This document shows, piece by piece, positions 8,540-18,352 of a stretch of 64,000 nt of DNA. The stretch lies in contig JAQMWT010000156.1 in NCBI GenBank assembly GCA_029834535.1, positions 26,156 to 90,155 on the forward strand, given 5' to 3'. The stretch comes from Chrysophaeum taylorii. Taxonomy: Eukaryota > Sar > Pelagophyceae > Pelagomonadales > Pelagomonadaceae. Within the stretch, counting starts at the first letter, position 1. Every line of letters starts with the position of its first letter. The notes under the pieces were generated by a model that was not told where the DNA came from, did not search any database, and was given only the letters and a program-made list of their open reading frames with translations. Both the position numbers and the translations under genes were made by a program.

Positions 8540-11450
8540 ATTGTGCTGCCGCCGGCGGACCCAAGTCGTCGTTCTTCACCGACTACTCGGAGGAAGTCGG
8601 CTTTGAGCTACTGGTTCCAGGCACTTGGTGGAATGGTGGAACCGCGACGGAGCGCCGCAAGGAATGGAAAGCGGTGGTTGTCAAATTCGAAAAGAAGCAC
8701 CAATTTCCATCTGGGCGGCAGAAGGACGCGGTGCTGCTATCGTGCCCGGAATACAATGTCGACATCGACGCGGAACGCGAGTTCTGGTGTGAGGTCCATG
8801 GCTCCTCACCGAAGTCTTACGCATCGCTGAAGGCACGCTTCCAAGATAAGGAGAAGCAGCGGAAAGTGCGCTCGGCCGCAGTGCGACTTGCGCTGGACCA
8901 AGAAAAAGACAAAGGCAATGCCGACAGCGAACAAGACGACGGGGATGACGACGATGACGGTGACGGGACGCGTGATAGCAAGAAGGGCGCATACAAGTCC
9001 GTCGTCGCAGCCTTCTTTAGCCAGGTAGGTCCGCTTTCGTGCAATGGACAAGACGGAAGTGTCTCAACCAAGACCGTTCGTTTCGAGTTCAAGTGTCTGT
9101 TACCGGGGGGAGAAAAGCTGGGTCCTGTCTACGAGTTCGGGCAGATCAAGAATGGCGGGTATCCCGATAAACCAAGCTCGACGTCCAAGCGATCAAGGTA
9201 CCTGCAGCAACACTACGTTGCGATCTACGAGGACTTTGTCCTCGGCAAATCGCCGTTCACACGGTCAACCGTCGTCGAAGGAGAAACCGTCCGAAAGCTC
9301 ACATTGGCCAAGAGTTGGGCCGCGTCCGTCAAGTATGTAATACCCTGCGCGAGCGAGCTCCGCCCGTTCGGTCTCGGCATGAGGCCTCTGCTGAAAGAGT
9401 TCCTTGAAGCTCTCGACCCGAAGTACGGTACACCCTGTCGCTCGACGTGCAACCGCATCGCACTCGCTCTACTCGAGTTAGATCGCGAGTACTTGATGGA
9501 ATTCCTTGCCGACCTGAAGGAGCGGCGAATGGAAGGATTCGTGACGACGACTGAAGACGGCTGGCGACGGCAAAATGAAAAACCACCACACAAGCCTATC
9601 GATACACGTTATCGCGAGTAAGAAAGAAAAAGTGGACGTCGACGTTCGCGAGCTTTCTCACGATGACATCAAGGCCGGGAAACTGATGGCGGGATCGGGC
9701 TCGCAGCTCAAAATTACAAACGCGCAGCTTGTTATTTCTTTCAAGGTCTCGAACTCCACCGATAAAGCCGGGGACGTAACAGACGAGCACGACACAACTA
9801 TTACCAGGGTTGGGCTCCAACAGACCGATGTGAACCGTTCGTGCCTTGACGGCGCTGCAGTCGGGCTCGCATCCCGTCGGCAACTCATGGACGTTGAGGA
9901 CTGGGGCACCTGCCAGCCCCATCAAATTTCGCGCGCATTGAACCATGCTCTCGGGACAGGAACGAAAGAAAGCAGAAACCCCGATTCCGAAAAACTCATC
10001 AAGAAGAATCGTGAGGTGGCGGCTTTCTTCCACCGGTCGACAGCATGGACAAAGAGGCTCTGAGTGTCAGAACATCGTCGGTGTCCCGAAGGGAAAAGAA
10101 CTCAACGCTGCGGTCGGTGTGGCGACGCGCTGGTATAGCGACGGTGCGACTGTTGCGCGAAATACCTTGCTTGAGGAGCCTATCGAGAACTGCCTCGATG
10201 AGGCCAAGAGGAAGCGCGAGGGCCGAAAGCCGTTGTGGCACAACCGAGGTCAAGCGGCGAGCATAGAAGTCGATGAAGATGAAAATATAAACAAAGTAGT
10301 AGAGGAAGCCTTGAGTGACCAATATGATTCCGACTGCTCTGTCTACGAGGATGACGATGAGAAGCCATCATCATTGAGCTCGAATCCGCCATCACAGCCC
10401 CGAGTCCCTGCGATGTCGTCAAGAGACTGGAGATGTAATGCTCAACTGGAAGGCTTCATGAAGCCTCTGCATGTGCTGACACTCCAAGCCGAAGGCGACG
10501 TCCCGGTTGCCGATATGATTCGCGTCTTCACCGTCCGCGCACTCAACAAGCTGAAACGAGACACACTTCAGGTACCGATGCGCAAGACGGGCCTCGTAAA
10601 CAAGCGCAAGTTCCTTGAGGTGGAATGGGGGGAATGCGATGGTTTGGTCTCAACTGCTCGGGACATTTGCATACAAGAACTGGAGAGGCGCTGCACGCAG
10701 TTCGCCCCACCGAAGGCTGTCGGCAATCTGATGATGCTGAACCCTTCGATCAATATTGAAAAAGTGCTCCCTGTTGCGCAGGCTACTCTAGTCAAGTCTC
10801 AGTTCGACAGTACATGGAAAGAGGCAGCGCGCGCGTTGGATTTGATGCAACCGGAGCCAACGCTGCCTTCCCCAATGAAGCGACACAAAACGAACCATAG
10901 TGATGACAACGACAACGACGACGATCTGCTAGGTTTAGGTGACGACAGCGACAACTCGAAGGCCGCAACTGCTCCGCAAGCCCACAACGCAGAAGTAGAA
11001 AAGGCGAAGTTCCTCTCTATGCCCAGGACTGAATGGTCTCGTTTCGTCAAAGATGATGGCATTCGAGGCAAGCGAGTGGACCTGCTTCGAATGTAGGCTG
11101 ATCCCAAGATCCGGGCAGATTACCCGACTGCGACGCTCATGTTCGAAAGTAAAGGCAGCGCGACTCAAACTGAGGCGCACGAGGAACGTGTGTTCCGATT
11201 TGGGAAACTGACGAAAAGCGCGCTCCGTTCAAGTCTATCGCCGATAATTCTTGGTTCGTTTGTCGTCATCAAACACAACTACCCCTTCTGGAAGTACTTG
11301 CATGGCGACATTGATTATGACCGCCTGTGGGAAATCTACAAGGAGACGCCAAACACACTAGGCGATCATGATTTTCCAGGCGAAGAAACTGACGTCGATG
11401 ATGATGATGACGGCGAAGATGCGGAGGAAGAGAACGACAACGACTTCTGA
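8540..11450 (+). pseudogene. hAT transposase of the 5.75-kb element, frameshifted
   Basis: One long coding sequence in three frames. Frame one runs from about 8570 (FFTDYSEEVGFELLVPG) to about 9585 and ends in the hAT motif TTTEDGWRR. A frameshift near 9585 leads to HTSLSIHVIASK. A second shift near 10055 follows AAFFHRSTAWTK and leads to GVATRWYSDG (the conserved TRW). That frame continues to a TAG at 11094-11096, and beyond it in the same frame lies the C-terminal dimerisation motif HEERVFRFGKLTKSALRSSL with VIKHN. An acidic linker (10890-10960) precedes it. The protein ends in an aspartate/glutamate tail at 11447. Two frameshifts and one stop mark it as inactive. No ATG was assigned. Confidence 0.75.
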
Positions 11451-11865
11451 CGACTGAGAGGCATCAAAACAGCACGATATATATGACCGCCATGTTCTTC
11501 TCACATGCACCTGGTGCCGTGTCTCGGAACGTCGAAGACTCTAGGACATGCCGCAGCTTCTACGACCACCACCACCCCCGCCCCTTTACTCCCAACCCCC
11601 CCCCTCCCCTCGCTCTGCTCTCGCCTCACTCAACGCTCTGACGTTTTGATCTCCCCCCCTTCCTTCTTTGCCAGCCCTGCCTTATCCTCAGAGTTAACTC
11701 TGTAACCAACCCCCCCCCTCTTAGCAGTCGACCTTTAAGAACCCCTCCCCTCCCCAAAGCCTGCGGCAACGCAGTTGTACTATCAAAAAGCTTGAGTCAC
11801 ACACACACCCCTCTTAGCAGTCGACCTTTAAAGACTTAGTTAGTGCAGAGGGCAGACAATCGCGA
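11451..11865. other. pyrimidine-rich low-complexity region with two LINE-A 3'-end fragments
   Basis: Long C- and T-rich runs and CA repeats with no ORF of interest. Two copies of a terminal word CCCCTCTTAGCAGTCGACC followed by TTTAA lie at 11715-11740 and 11808-11834. The same word forms the 3' end of LINE family A near 47.3 kb and 56.5 kb. They are probably extreme 5'-truncated insertions inside the hAT element. Confidence 0.55.
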
Positions 11866-12088
11866 ATGCGAACCAGTAGCGAGCCCGAACTCGCCGCGAA
11901 CGCGAACCAGTAGCGAACCCGAACTCGCCGCAAACGCGAACCAGTAGCGAACCCGAACTCGCCGCGAATGTGAACCAGTAGCGAACCCGAACTCGCCGCA
12001 AACGCGAACCGACTAATCGAACGCGAACCGGCAGCGAACGCGAACCAGTAGCGAACTCGAACTCAAAGCGAACGCGAACCCTGGGTTC
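11866..12088 (+). repeat. right subterminal 34-bp tandem array of the hAT element
   Basis: Four consecutive units start at 11871, 11905, 11939 and 11973, exactly 34 bp apart, each beginning AACCAGTAGCG and containing CCCGAACTCGCCGC. A fifth, diverged unit starts at 12007. The array lies just inside the right terminus at 12101. Exact phase and low divergence suggest recent tandem amplification of a transposase-binding motif. Confidence 0.9.
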
Positions 12089-12374
12089 GTTGCTTCCTTT
12101 ATCGGATGATAACGAGTTGATCACACCACTTGCGTACCATGGGGTCACCTCTACTTCGAAGAGGCCATCGATCTGTTGCGGTCGACACCAGGACGACGAA
12201 GACGACGACGACGTATCCCTTGCGTTTGAGCCCGACGGTGATGCATCCATCCATCAACCATTTTGCTTTTGCACTTATGCCGAGCGACGTCGCCGCCGCG
12301 ACCGCACGGGTAGTTGTAGTAGTAGTACAGGCCAAGGGTGCCGTACGTCAGCTGTAGAAAATTCAAACAAGTTG

Positions 12375-12380
12375 TATAAA
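12375..12380 (+). promoter_or_regulatory. TATA box of the GH16 gene
   Basis: TATAAA sits about 120 bp before the chosen ATG at 12496. Transcription would start about 30 bp downstream, near 12405-12410, which favours 12496 over the in-frame ATG at 12409. Confidence 0.5.
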
Positions 12381-12495
12381 GTTCACGTTGACTCTATGTG
12401 CAATAATTATGAACTGTTTTACGAAATCTCTCCAACGATCACGAACTTTTCTGGAGACTGCGCGGTCTCCTCTGAGCTGCATTAATTTCGGGAGC

Positions 12496-13671
12496 ATGAG
12501 AGGTGGCATGAAATGGGCGACAATGGCGTTGGTGGCCTCAGCGCGCAAGGAGGTCTTGCTGTTCTCTGACGACTTCGACAGGTACGAGGAGGCGTGGCAC
12601 CCCGACGCGACGATCGGAACTCCCGGAGGCTTCCAAGAGTACGTCCCTGAGGCCAACTACGTCCAGGACGGCGTGCTCTACATCAAGCCGCGACTCAGGG
12701 GGGATCTCGGTGGGTGCGACGACGATTGCGGCGCCATACCACCGCCCGTCCTCAGCGGCAAGCTGAGCACCAAAGGGTCCTTTTCGTTTGCGTTCGGTCG
12801 CGTGGAAGTTCGCGCGAGACTTCCGGCGGGGGACTGGCTCCGGCCGGGCATCGGACTCGAGAGCCGCGACAACGCCTACGGCGACTGGCCTCGTTCGGGC
12901 GAAATCAAGATCATGGAGAGCTGCGGCAATCGCGCCGCTTGGGGCAACGGCCGCGTCTCTTCGACCGTCCGCTCGGGTCCGAACGGCGTCGCGAAGATGA
13001 ACGCGACGCTCGCCAATAACCGAACTTTCGCGGACGCCTTCGTGGTGTTTGGTTTGTATTGGAGCGATCACGAACTGTATGTCTACTACGATGACGGTCA
13101 AATGCACGTCTTCAATCGCGTCCCGAACTACGGCGTTGAAACGACGCGACGAGACGACGCCGGCGACGAAGACGTCGGCTCCTCGCCCACAGCGCCCTAC
13201 GACCAGCCATTCTATCTAACCCTGAGCCTCGCCGTCGGGGAGGAGGAGGAGGAGGAGGATGAGGACTCCTATATCACGGACACCGCCGAAAAGCCGTGGA
13301 AGATGACGGACCCGTTTCCCCAAACGAGCTTCTACCGAAACCGGGGCGCGTGGTACCCTTCCTGGACCACCAAAACCAAAGGCGCCACCAACGTCAGCGA
13401 TGACGCCGCGCTCCGCATCGACAGCGTCCGGATTTGGGGCTTGGACGGCCTCACGACCTTCGCCAAACGCGACGGCCTCGACCACCTCCTCGATACCGCC
13501 GTTCTCCTCGCCGCGACGCAAAAGCATCGGACACGCTACCTCCCCCTCAGTGTCTCCGCCCTGGCCTTAGCCCTCGTCGTCGCCCTCCTTTCCGTTTTGC
13601 TGAGAGTGGAGCCTGGGAGCTTCCGGAACGACGACGACGACGACGGAACCGCGACGGTGGCTTGGGTATGA
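12496..13671 (+). CDS. GH16 family (laminarinase / beta-1,3-glucan-binding type), membrane-anchored
   Basis: A 391-residue protein. The ATG at 12496 gives a short signal peptide (MRGGMKWATMALVASA) directly before the domain. An in-frame ATG at 12409 would place extra residues before it. The GH16 core is clear: VLSGKLSTKGSFSFAFGRVEVRARLP, then GDWPRSGEIKIMES at residues 130-143, and later FGLYWSDHELYVYYDDG. In active GH16 enzymes the catalytic motif is E-x-D-x-x-E. Here both glutamates are present (E136, E141) but the aspartate is lysine (K138). Residues about 348-370 are a hydrophobic membrane segment, followed by an acidic cytosolic tail. An acidic insertion (about residues 249-257) interrupts the C-terminal half. 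Either an enzyme with altered activity or a glucan-binding pseudoenzyme; substrate inferred only from the family. Confidence 0.85.
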   Translation: MRGGMKWATMALVASARKEVLLFSDDFDRYEEAWHPDATIGTPGGFQEYVPEANYVQDGVLYIKPRLRGDLGGCDDDCGAIPPPVLSGKLSTKGSFSFAFGRVEVRARLPAGDWLRPGIGLESRDNAYGDWPRSGEIKIMESCGNRAAWGNGRVSSTVRSGPNGVAKMNATLANNRTFADAFVVFGLYWSDHELYVYYDDGQMHVFNRVPNYGVETTRRDDAGDEDVGSSPTAPYDQPFYLTLSLAVGEEEEEEDEDSYITDTAEKPWKMTDPFPQTSFYRNRGAWYPSWTTKTKGATNVSDDAALRIDSVRIWGLDGLTTFAKRDGLDHLLDTAVLLAATQKHRTRYLPLSVSALALALVVALLSVLLRVEPGSFRNDDDDDGTATVAWV

Positions 13672-13978
13672 GTGGCGGGCAACATACTATAAGTGGGACA
13701 CTCTCAAAGGAGGCCGAACGAATACCGACATTTTGGATGGACGGACGGACTCGCGGCACGCGTGAGGGCCTTCCTCCACAACCCGTTCGTTTTGGTGGAT
13801 AGAAGTCGTGTGCGCGACTCGTCACATCATCTCGGGATTTTCTTCCAGTACCATAATTATGACCCCTCGGAAAACAAATCGGAAGACACAACAGTTACCC
13901 GCCCTTTCTGGAATGCTCCTGACACATCCCGGGAGAAAGGAGCATGGCTCGATGATTGTTGGGATAATAATCCTGGAG

Positions 13979-14213
13979 ATAAATCCTTTGGTTGAAAAGC
14001 ACGCTCTTCGGGTGATTAAATGCGTGCGCGAAACCGTCGTCGCCAGATCATTATATCAGTACATTGCATACTAAACGGATCGCAAAAAACGGGAAGTTCA
14101 ATAAATCCTATGGTTGAAAAGTAATCTCTTCGGGTGATTAAATGCGTGCGCGAAACCGTCGTATATCAGTACATTGCATACTAAACGGATCGCAAAAAAA
14201 ACGGGAAGTTCAA
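13979..14213 (+). repeat. tandem duplication of a dispersed 115-120 bp repeat
   Basis: Two units start at 13979 and 14101 (122 bp apart). Each runs from ATAAATCC and GGTTGAAAAG through GTGCGCGAAACCGTCGT and ATCAGTACATTGCATACTAA to GGGAAGTTCAAT. The second unit lacks about 12 bp after CCGTCGT. A diverged single copy lies at 36352-36507. The repeats flank genes and hold no ORF. Confidence 0.85.
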
Positions 14214-14228
14214 TGTGCGTCACGTCTG

Positions 14229-14356
14229 AGAAAGAGAAATTGCCTATAGGACGCAAGACTGCTTCCAAACCAGGAAAGAAATAAGATAAAGAAAAAAGAG
14301 AAGACGTAAGTAACTTCCTAGAAAGAGAAATTACCTATAGGAGGACGCAAGACTGC
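14229..14356 (+). repeat. short direct repeat pair
   Basis: The segment GAAAGAGAAATTGCCTATAG plus CGCAAGACTGC (14229-14262) recurs at 14321-14356 with one substitution and a 3-bp insertion. The spacer is purine-rich. Function unknown. Confidence 0.75.
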
Positions 14357-14654
14357 ATAGGACGTCTTCCGGGTTTACTCGTGGTAAAAACCGCGTCGTG
14401 GCTCGCCTCTTCGTGGAGAGCGACGGCGGACCGCCGCGCGGCCCGGGATGGCGAGACAAACCGTCCGGCGCTCGGCGAGGCGGGAGATCGTGCGGGAAAA
14501 CGAAAGAAGCGCAAGTTCTTTTGAAAAGGAACTGGTACTCGAGTGGGCGAAGAGAAAGTGTACAAGCGCGGTGTTGATGTGTTGAAGCGCTTGTGGCGTC
14601 TTCGAGACGATCGCTTTTCTCGAGCGCGAAGAACATGCGGTCCGTCGCGACAAG

Positions 14655-14975
14655 ATGGGGCGCTTGCGGACCGCTCGTCGTGAAGCTCTTGCCGCCGGCG
14701 ACGAGGATTCGGCGATGCTGCTTGAGCGTCAACGCGAGGCCAAGCGTATTGCAATTGCAGAGCGGCGTGATGATCGTCTAGAAGAAGCGCACGCCGGCGA
14801 CGAGGACGCGATGCGCGCGCTCGAGGACGAACGCGAGAGTGATCGTCTGCGCCACGCCGTATGCCGCGAGAGTCGCACGGAAGCTAAACGAGCTGGTCGT
14901 AGTCACCAGCGCACTCCTTCCCCCTCCTTTTCTATTTTTTTTTTTTTTTTCAACCAAAGCCCTGATACGTGCTAG
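14655..14975 (+). CDS. hypothetical charged coiled-coil fragment
   Basis: A 106-codon ORF very rich in Arg, Glu, Asp and Ala with a loosely repeated pattern around GDEDSAMLLERQREAKRI and GDEDAMRALEDERESDRL, about 34 residues apart. The open frame extends upstream to a stop near 14575 without another ATG. It ends in a poly-T-derived phenylalanine run, suggesting it reads into non-coding sequence. I do not recognise a family. It may be an exon or transposon remnant. Confidence 0.25.
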   Translation: MGRLRTARREALAAGDEDSAMLLERQREAKRIAIAERRDDRLEEAHAGDEDAMRALEDERESDRLRHAVCRESRTEAKRAGRSHQRTPSPSFSIFFFFFNQSPDTC

Positions 14976-15015
14976 GTCAACATTGGGACAAGTTCGTTGG
15001 TTGTATCATCGGAAA

Positions 15016-15045
15016 CTTTCTTTCTTTCTTTCTTTCTTTCTTTTT
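15016..15045 (+). repeat. (CTTT)n microsatellite
   Basis: About seven tandem CTTT units after a poly-T tract. Confidence 0.9.
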
Positions 15046-15075
15046 CGCTGGGTTAATTGATTAATTAGCCACGCG

Positions 15076-15960
15076 TTGCTTCTCACAAAGTGCGAGGTGT
15101 ACACATTGAGCTGCGACATCAGATCGGCCCCAGCGCGGCTTCATGCCCGCGGTCGATGGTCGCCAATTTTTGCGGTCTATACAGTTCAAAGGGTATATAT
15201 ATATACCTGGTTCCCTTGCTCCCCAAGACAGACAGGCCACACGTCTCTGAACAAATGGATCGCGCCAGGCGCCGGGCCGAGACTCGCGCCTGTTCGCGAG
15301 CCATTTGCTCGCTTCGTATCGCGGTGGACCACTTCTTCCAATTGGGCTGGGCAAGATGCTGGCAAGCTGCCCCAAGAAGTAGTTCCGCGAGCATTGTAAG
15401 TTCCTACACCGCCGGGCCCTCGACGGTAAAGCTCACGGCTGACCCGGTTTGCGGTTCGAGGCCTCCCTCGACGACGTCGAGCGCTGCGGAGTTTTCGGCT
15501 GGCATCTCGTCCCGAAGCCGCGCTCCTTTTATCAACTCGAGATAATGGGAAACCCTCCGGAGAGATTCGCGAGCTCGCCGTTGAACCAGAGCTATATCGA
15601 GACGTTGACTGGAGGACCGCGCCACCGCACGCCATGGCCCACGCGCCGCTCAAACGCGATTGGTCGAGCGCGTCTGTCGCTTCGTGGAGGCCGATGTCGC
15701 GTGCCTCGGTCACCTCTTTCCCAACTCCCCCGGCAACGAAGACTTTCGTCGCGCGCGTCGCTCGACAATTATCTTGCGAGCTACACTGTCTACGAACAGA
15801 AAGTGCCTCGAGAACGACGCTAACAGCACGTATTGGCAAAAGCACTGCCACTGGTGGTACGCAATTGCGGATCAGAAAGATTTCGACGCTCCCGAGCCCA
15901 ACACCAGAAGCGAAAATCAAGCGACTCCACGGATTCATCGACGAGATTAAAGATACTCAC
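15076..15960. other. unassigned region with broken coding-like frames
   Basis: On the plus strand a protein-like sequence can be followed across frames, for example EIRELAVEPELYRDVDW near 15560 and RFVEADVACLGHLFPNSPG near 15680. No family was recognised and no intact ORF explains it. Opposite-strand ORFs look like shadows. Probably a decayed transposon gene. Confidence 0.3.
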
Positions 15961-15967
15961 GGACACT

Positions 15968-16150
15968 TTACCCGCGTCCGAGGCGTGTCCGTAGCCGCTC
16001 GTCATCCGCGTCCGCGTGTTATCCGCATCCGCGGCGTTGTCCGCATCCGCGCGTTATCCGCATCCGCTCGTGGCGGGGCGTGTCCGCATCCGCGGCGTGT
16101 CCACATCCGCGGCGTGTCCGCATCTGGGGCTGTCCGCATCTGCTACGGAG
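15968..16150 (+). repeat. degenerate 17-bp tandem repeat
   Basis: Repeated words of the type GTCCGCATCCGCGGCGT with many variants (GTTATCCGCATCCGC, GTGTCCACATCCGCGGC). They resemble subterminal repeats and could belong to the hAT remnant to the right, but no matching partner end was found. Confidence 0.65.
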
Positions 16151-16689
16151 CTGCGGCCGCAACCGTATCCGCTGTCTAACCGCACTCGCGGGACGTCTGT
16201 GCCTGCCGTCTAGCTGTATCTGCGTATGTCGGCGTCCAAGGCACACTTGCACCAGCGGCTGCTCCGAGTCTGCGGGGTGTCCGCGGTTACAGGGAAAAAA
16301 AGGGTAGTTTGAGTTTATGCCGCCCATGCCATGAAACACGTCCAATTACGTAACTGTGCCCTCCCCCGTTTGATCGGAAGTCTGTTTACGTGCATAGTGC
16401 GCGATCGTGAAGCCCACCGGGACCCAGGCGGGGTTGGGAGCCGTGAAAGGCTCGACAGTGTTGGGCTTACGGCTCAAGGCTGCGAGGGGGACATGCAACA
16501 GGCGGTGCGAACAGGAAGGAGGCGGCGGCAAGGGCAAGGCAGGGTGCGAGCTGCCGACGAGAAGATGGCGTAGAAGCCACGGGCCGGGAGTTGGTGTTCG
16601 TGCGAGGAGAAGAGGCGCGGGCCGCAGGAAGCGGAGACACGAAAGAGAAGCGAAAAGAAAAAGAAGGGCGTCATCAAGGGTAGAGCGAG

Positions 16690-17560
16690 AGGACGCCCAG
16701 AGGAGGTGCGAGGACTTCATGCGATCAAGTGTTTTCGGCGCCAGACTCTTCATCATCAACCTGGTGTCGTACTCGGGATTGTCGTGCTCGCCATTGGTGT
16801 TTGGCGTTTCTTGGAACAACGCCCAAAGCCGGTCGTGGTCGATGCAGCCGTCGAGTTTCTTCCAGATAGGGAAGGTTTTATGTTTGATGATTACGAAGGC
16901 CTTGAGCAGCCTTTGCCTGAGGCGAGAGCGAAGTGGCGTTTTGCTCAGCTTCGTGAACCTGAAGAACCGCTCCTCGTGAGCTTCAGTGAACTGTGCGCAG
17001 CCCTTATTCTCAAACAGCAAGGTCGCCGTCGGTTATTCGTCGCGGATCATCGAGCTCGCATAAATCTTTGTCATATCGAGACGCTTGCCGCGAACTCCAT
17101 CTTCGACAACAAATTGCTGGTATGTATCATGAGTCATCGCCCGGAACTTAGGCAGTTCCGTGAGCGTCGTGTTTCTGCCGCGTAGCGACTGGCTCATCCG
17201 CTGATTCACCGTCATCGACGAGGTCGAGAATATCGTCGTCGGAGTCGGAATCGGAGTCGGCAGTGCGACGTTTCTTCTTATAGGGCGAAGGTTGCGTCGG
17301 TTCTGGCTGAAGCGAAGCGAGTCACTCTGCTTCTTCGTCCCAAGCTGCCTCGAACGTGACAGTCGCGAGCATGGCTTGTTGCTGCCGCAGAATTTTGTTG
17401 AGCTCGAGCGTTGGATTCAACAGCATCAAATCATAACCGCTTTCGCCGGTGCGCGGCGCAACGCTGGTTTTTTTTTGGGGCGCGGGGAGCGGCAGCGGCC
17501 CGCACGCACCACCTGTTTAAGAATGATGGATTTTCTAGAAAATCAAGTCGCTGAACTTCT
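16690..17560 (-). pseudogene. second hAT transposase remnant, C-terminal half
   Basis: Reading the minus strand from about 17460, this matches the C-terminal half of the transposase at 10690-11450. In order it has a pair of leucine/asparagine-rich helices (LMLLNPTLELNKIL), QPEPTQPSP, an acidic linker, FVVEDGVRGKRLDM, then EAHEERFFRFTKLSKTPLRS, VIIKHK and LFQETPNT. Stops and frame changes interrupt it (for example between 17215 and 17033, and before 17020). It is a diverged paralogue rather than a copy of the 5.75-kb element. Its own termini were not found. Confidence 0.65.
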
Positions 17561-17689
17561 GGCCAAGTCTCATCAAGAACAATAGATTGCTTTCGTTTCA
17601 CTGCCTCGCGATGGTCGAGTCAAGGTCAAAAGGGGCTTCAAGGGAAAACGGGCCTACAGTGGTCTACGAGGCCGCTTTTTTCTTCTCGC

Positions 17690-18080
17690 TCTCGCCAATG
17701 CGGGACTGAGGCACCCGCGGTCGCCGATCTTGCTGTGCCATTCCTTGAGACTCTGTTCGTTCATGCTCGTGAGACGACGACAATGTCCAATTCCTTCGGA
17801 TCCAGAAGCAGAGAAGCACCCTCAGATGGCACGATGTTGAGAGGACGTGCTCGCAGAAGCTCTCGACCAGGAGGAGCACGCCAATAGAGCCTCGCGAGGC
17901 AAGGAGCAGAAGGTAATGCGACGGGTCGAATTGCCTCGGTGCTCGAACTACCACCGAAACAAGCTCTCGTAGAGCGCCTTGCGGGCGGTGACTGCCACAA
18001 CCTTTGTACAATATGCTCCTTGCAGTTGGCTGAACAGATTCTTCCTGATTGCTGCAGGGAAAACAAGCGGAAATGAGGGG
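17690..18080 (+). other. coding-like frame with one in-frame stop, unassigned
   Basis: A plus-strand frame reads TEAPAVADLAVPFLETLF, then a basic stretch, a TAG near 17885, then SVLELPPKQALVERLAGGD and a cysteine-rich end (CHNLCTICSLQLAEQ, DCC). It is protein-like but unrecognised. An overlapping minus-strand ORF (17761-18183) is equally unassigned. Possibly a decayed gene or exon near the thioredoxin gene. Confidence 0.25.
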
Positions 18081-18352
18081 TAATAAGGACAGATAATGAT
18101 GCACGGTTGTTATCTATCACCGGTAGCCGTAGGTCCTTCGCGCCCATTCCGATCTCATCATGGTAAAGCTCGCCCGACGACATTTACCTGCAAGAGATGA
18201 TCGCCGCCGTTAATATTTCCCGCATCCATGACCTCATCCGAGTACTCGCCTGGGTAGAGAGAGGCCTGCAAGACGGACAAGGGTAATGTTGTCACGCGCC
18301 GGGTTAGGCACGCAGAGATTATTTATTTTCTTGATTGTCAGGGCAAAGAATC

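Larger units (their letters stand above)
6352..12101 (+). mobile_element. hAT-superfamily DNA transposon, 5.75 kb, non-autonomous by decay
   Basis: The termini are inverted repeats: TAAAGGAAGCTACGAACC at the left, and the reverse complement of TAAAGGAAGCAACGAACC at the right, followed inward by further GTTCGCG-type matches. The sequence TCGGATGA flanks both ends exactly (6344-6351 and 12102-12109), which is the 8-bp target duplication characteristic of hAT. Inside are subterminal GCGAAC-rich repeats at both ends, a decayed transposase (8540-11450, plus) and a second, smaller hAT element nested within (6987-8453). Boundaries are precise because the target duplication is perfect. Confidence 0.9.

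Noticed and set aside
11871-12040. Possible CRISPR-like array
   Set aside because: The 34-bp units are contiguous without unique spacers and lie inside a hAT terminus of a eukaryotic genome.
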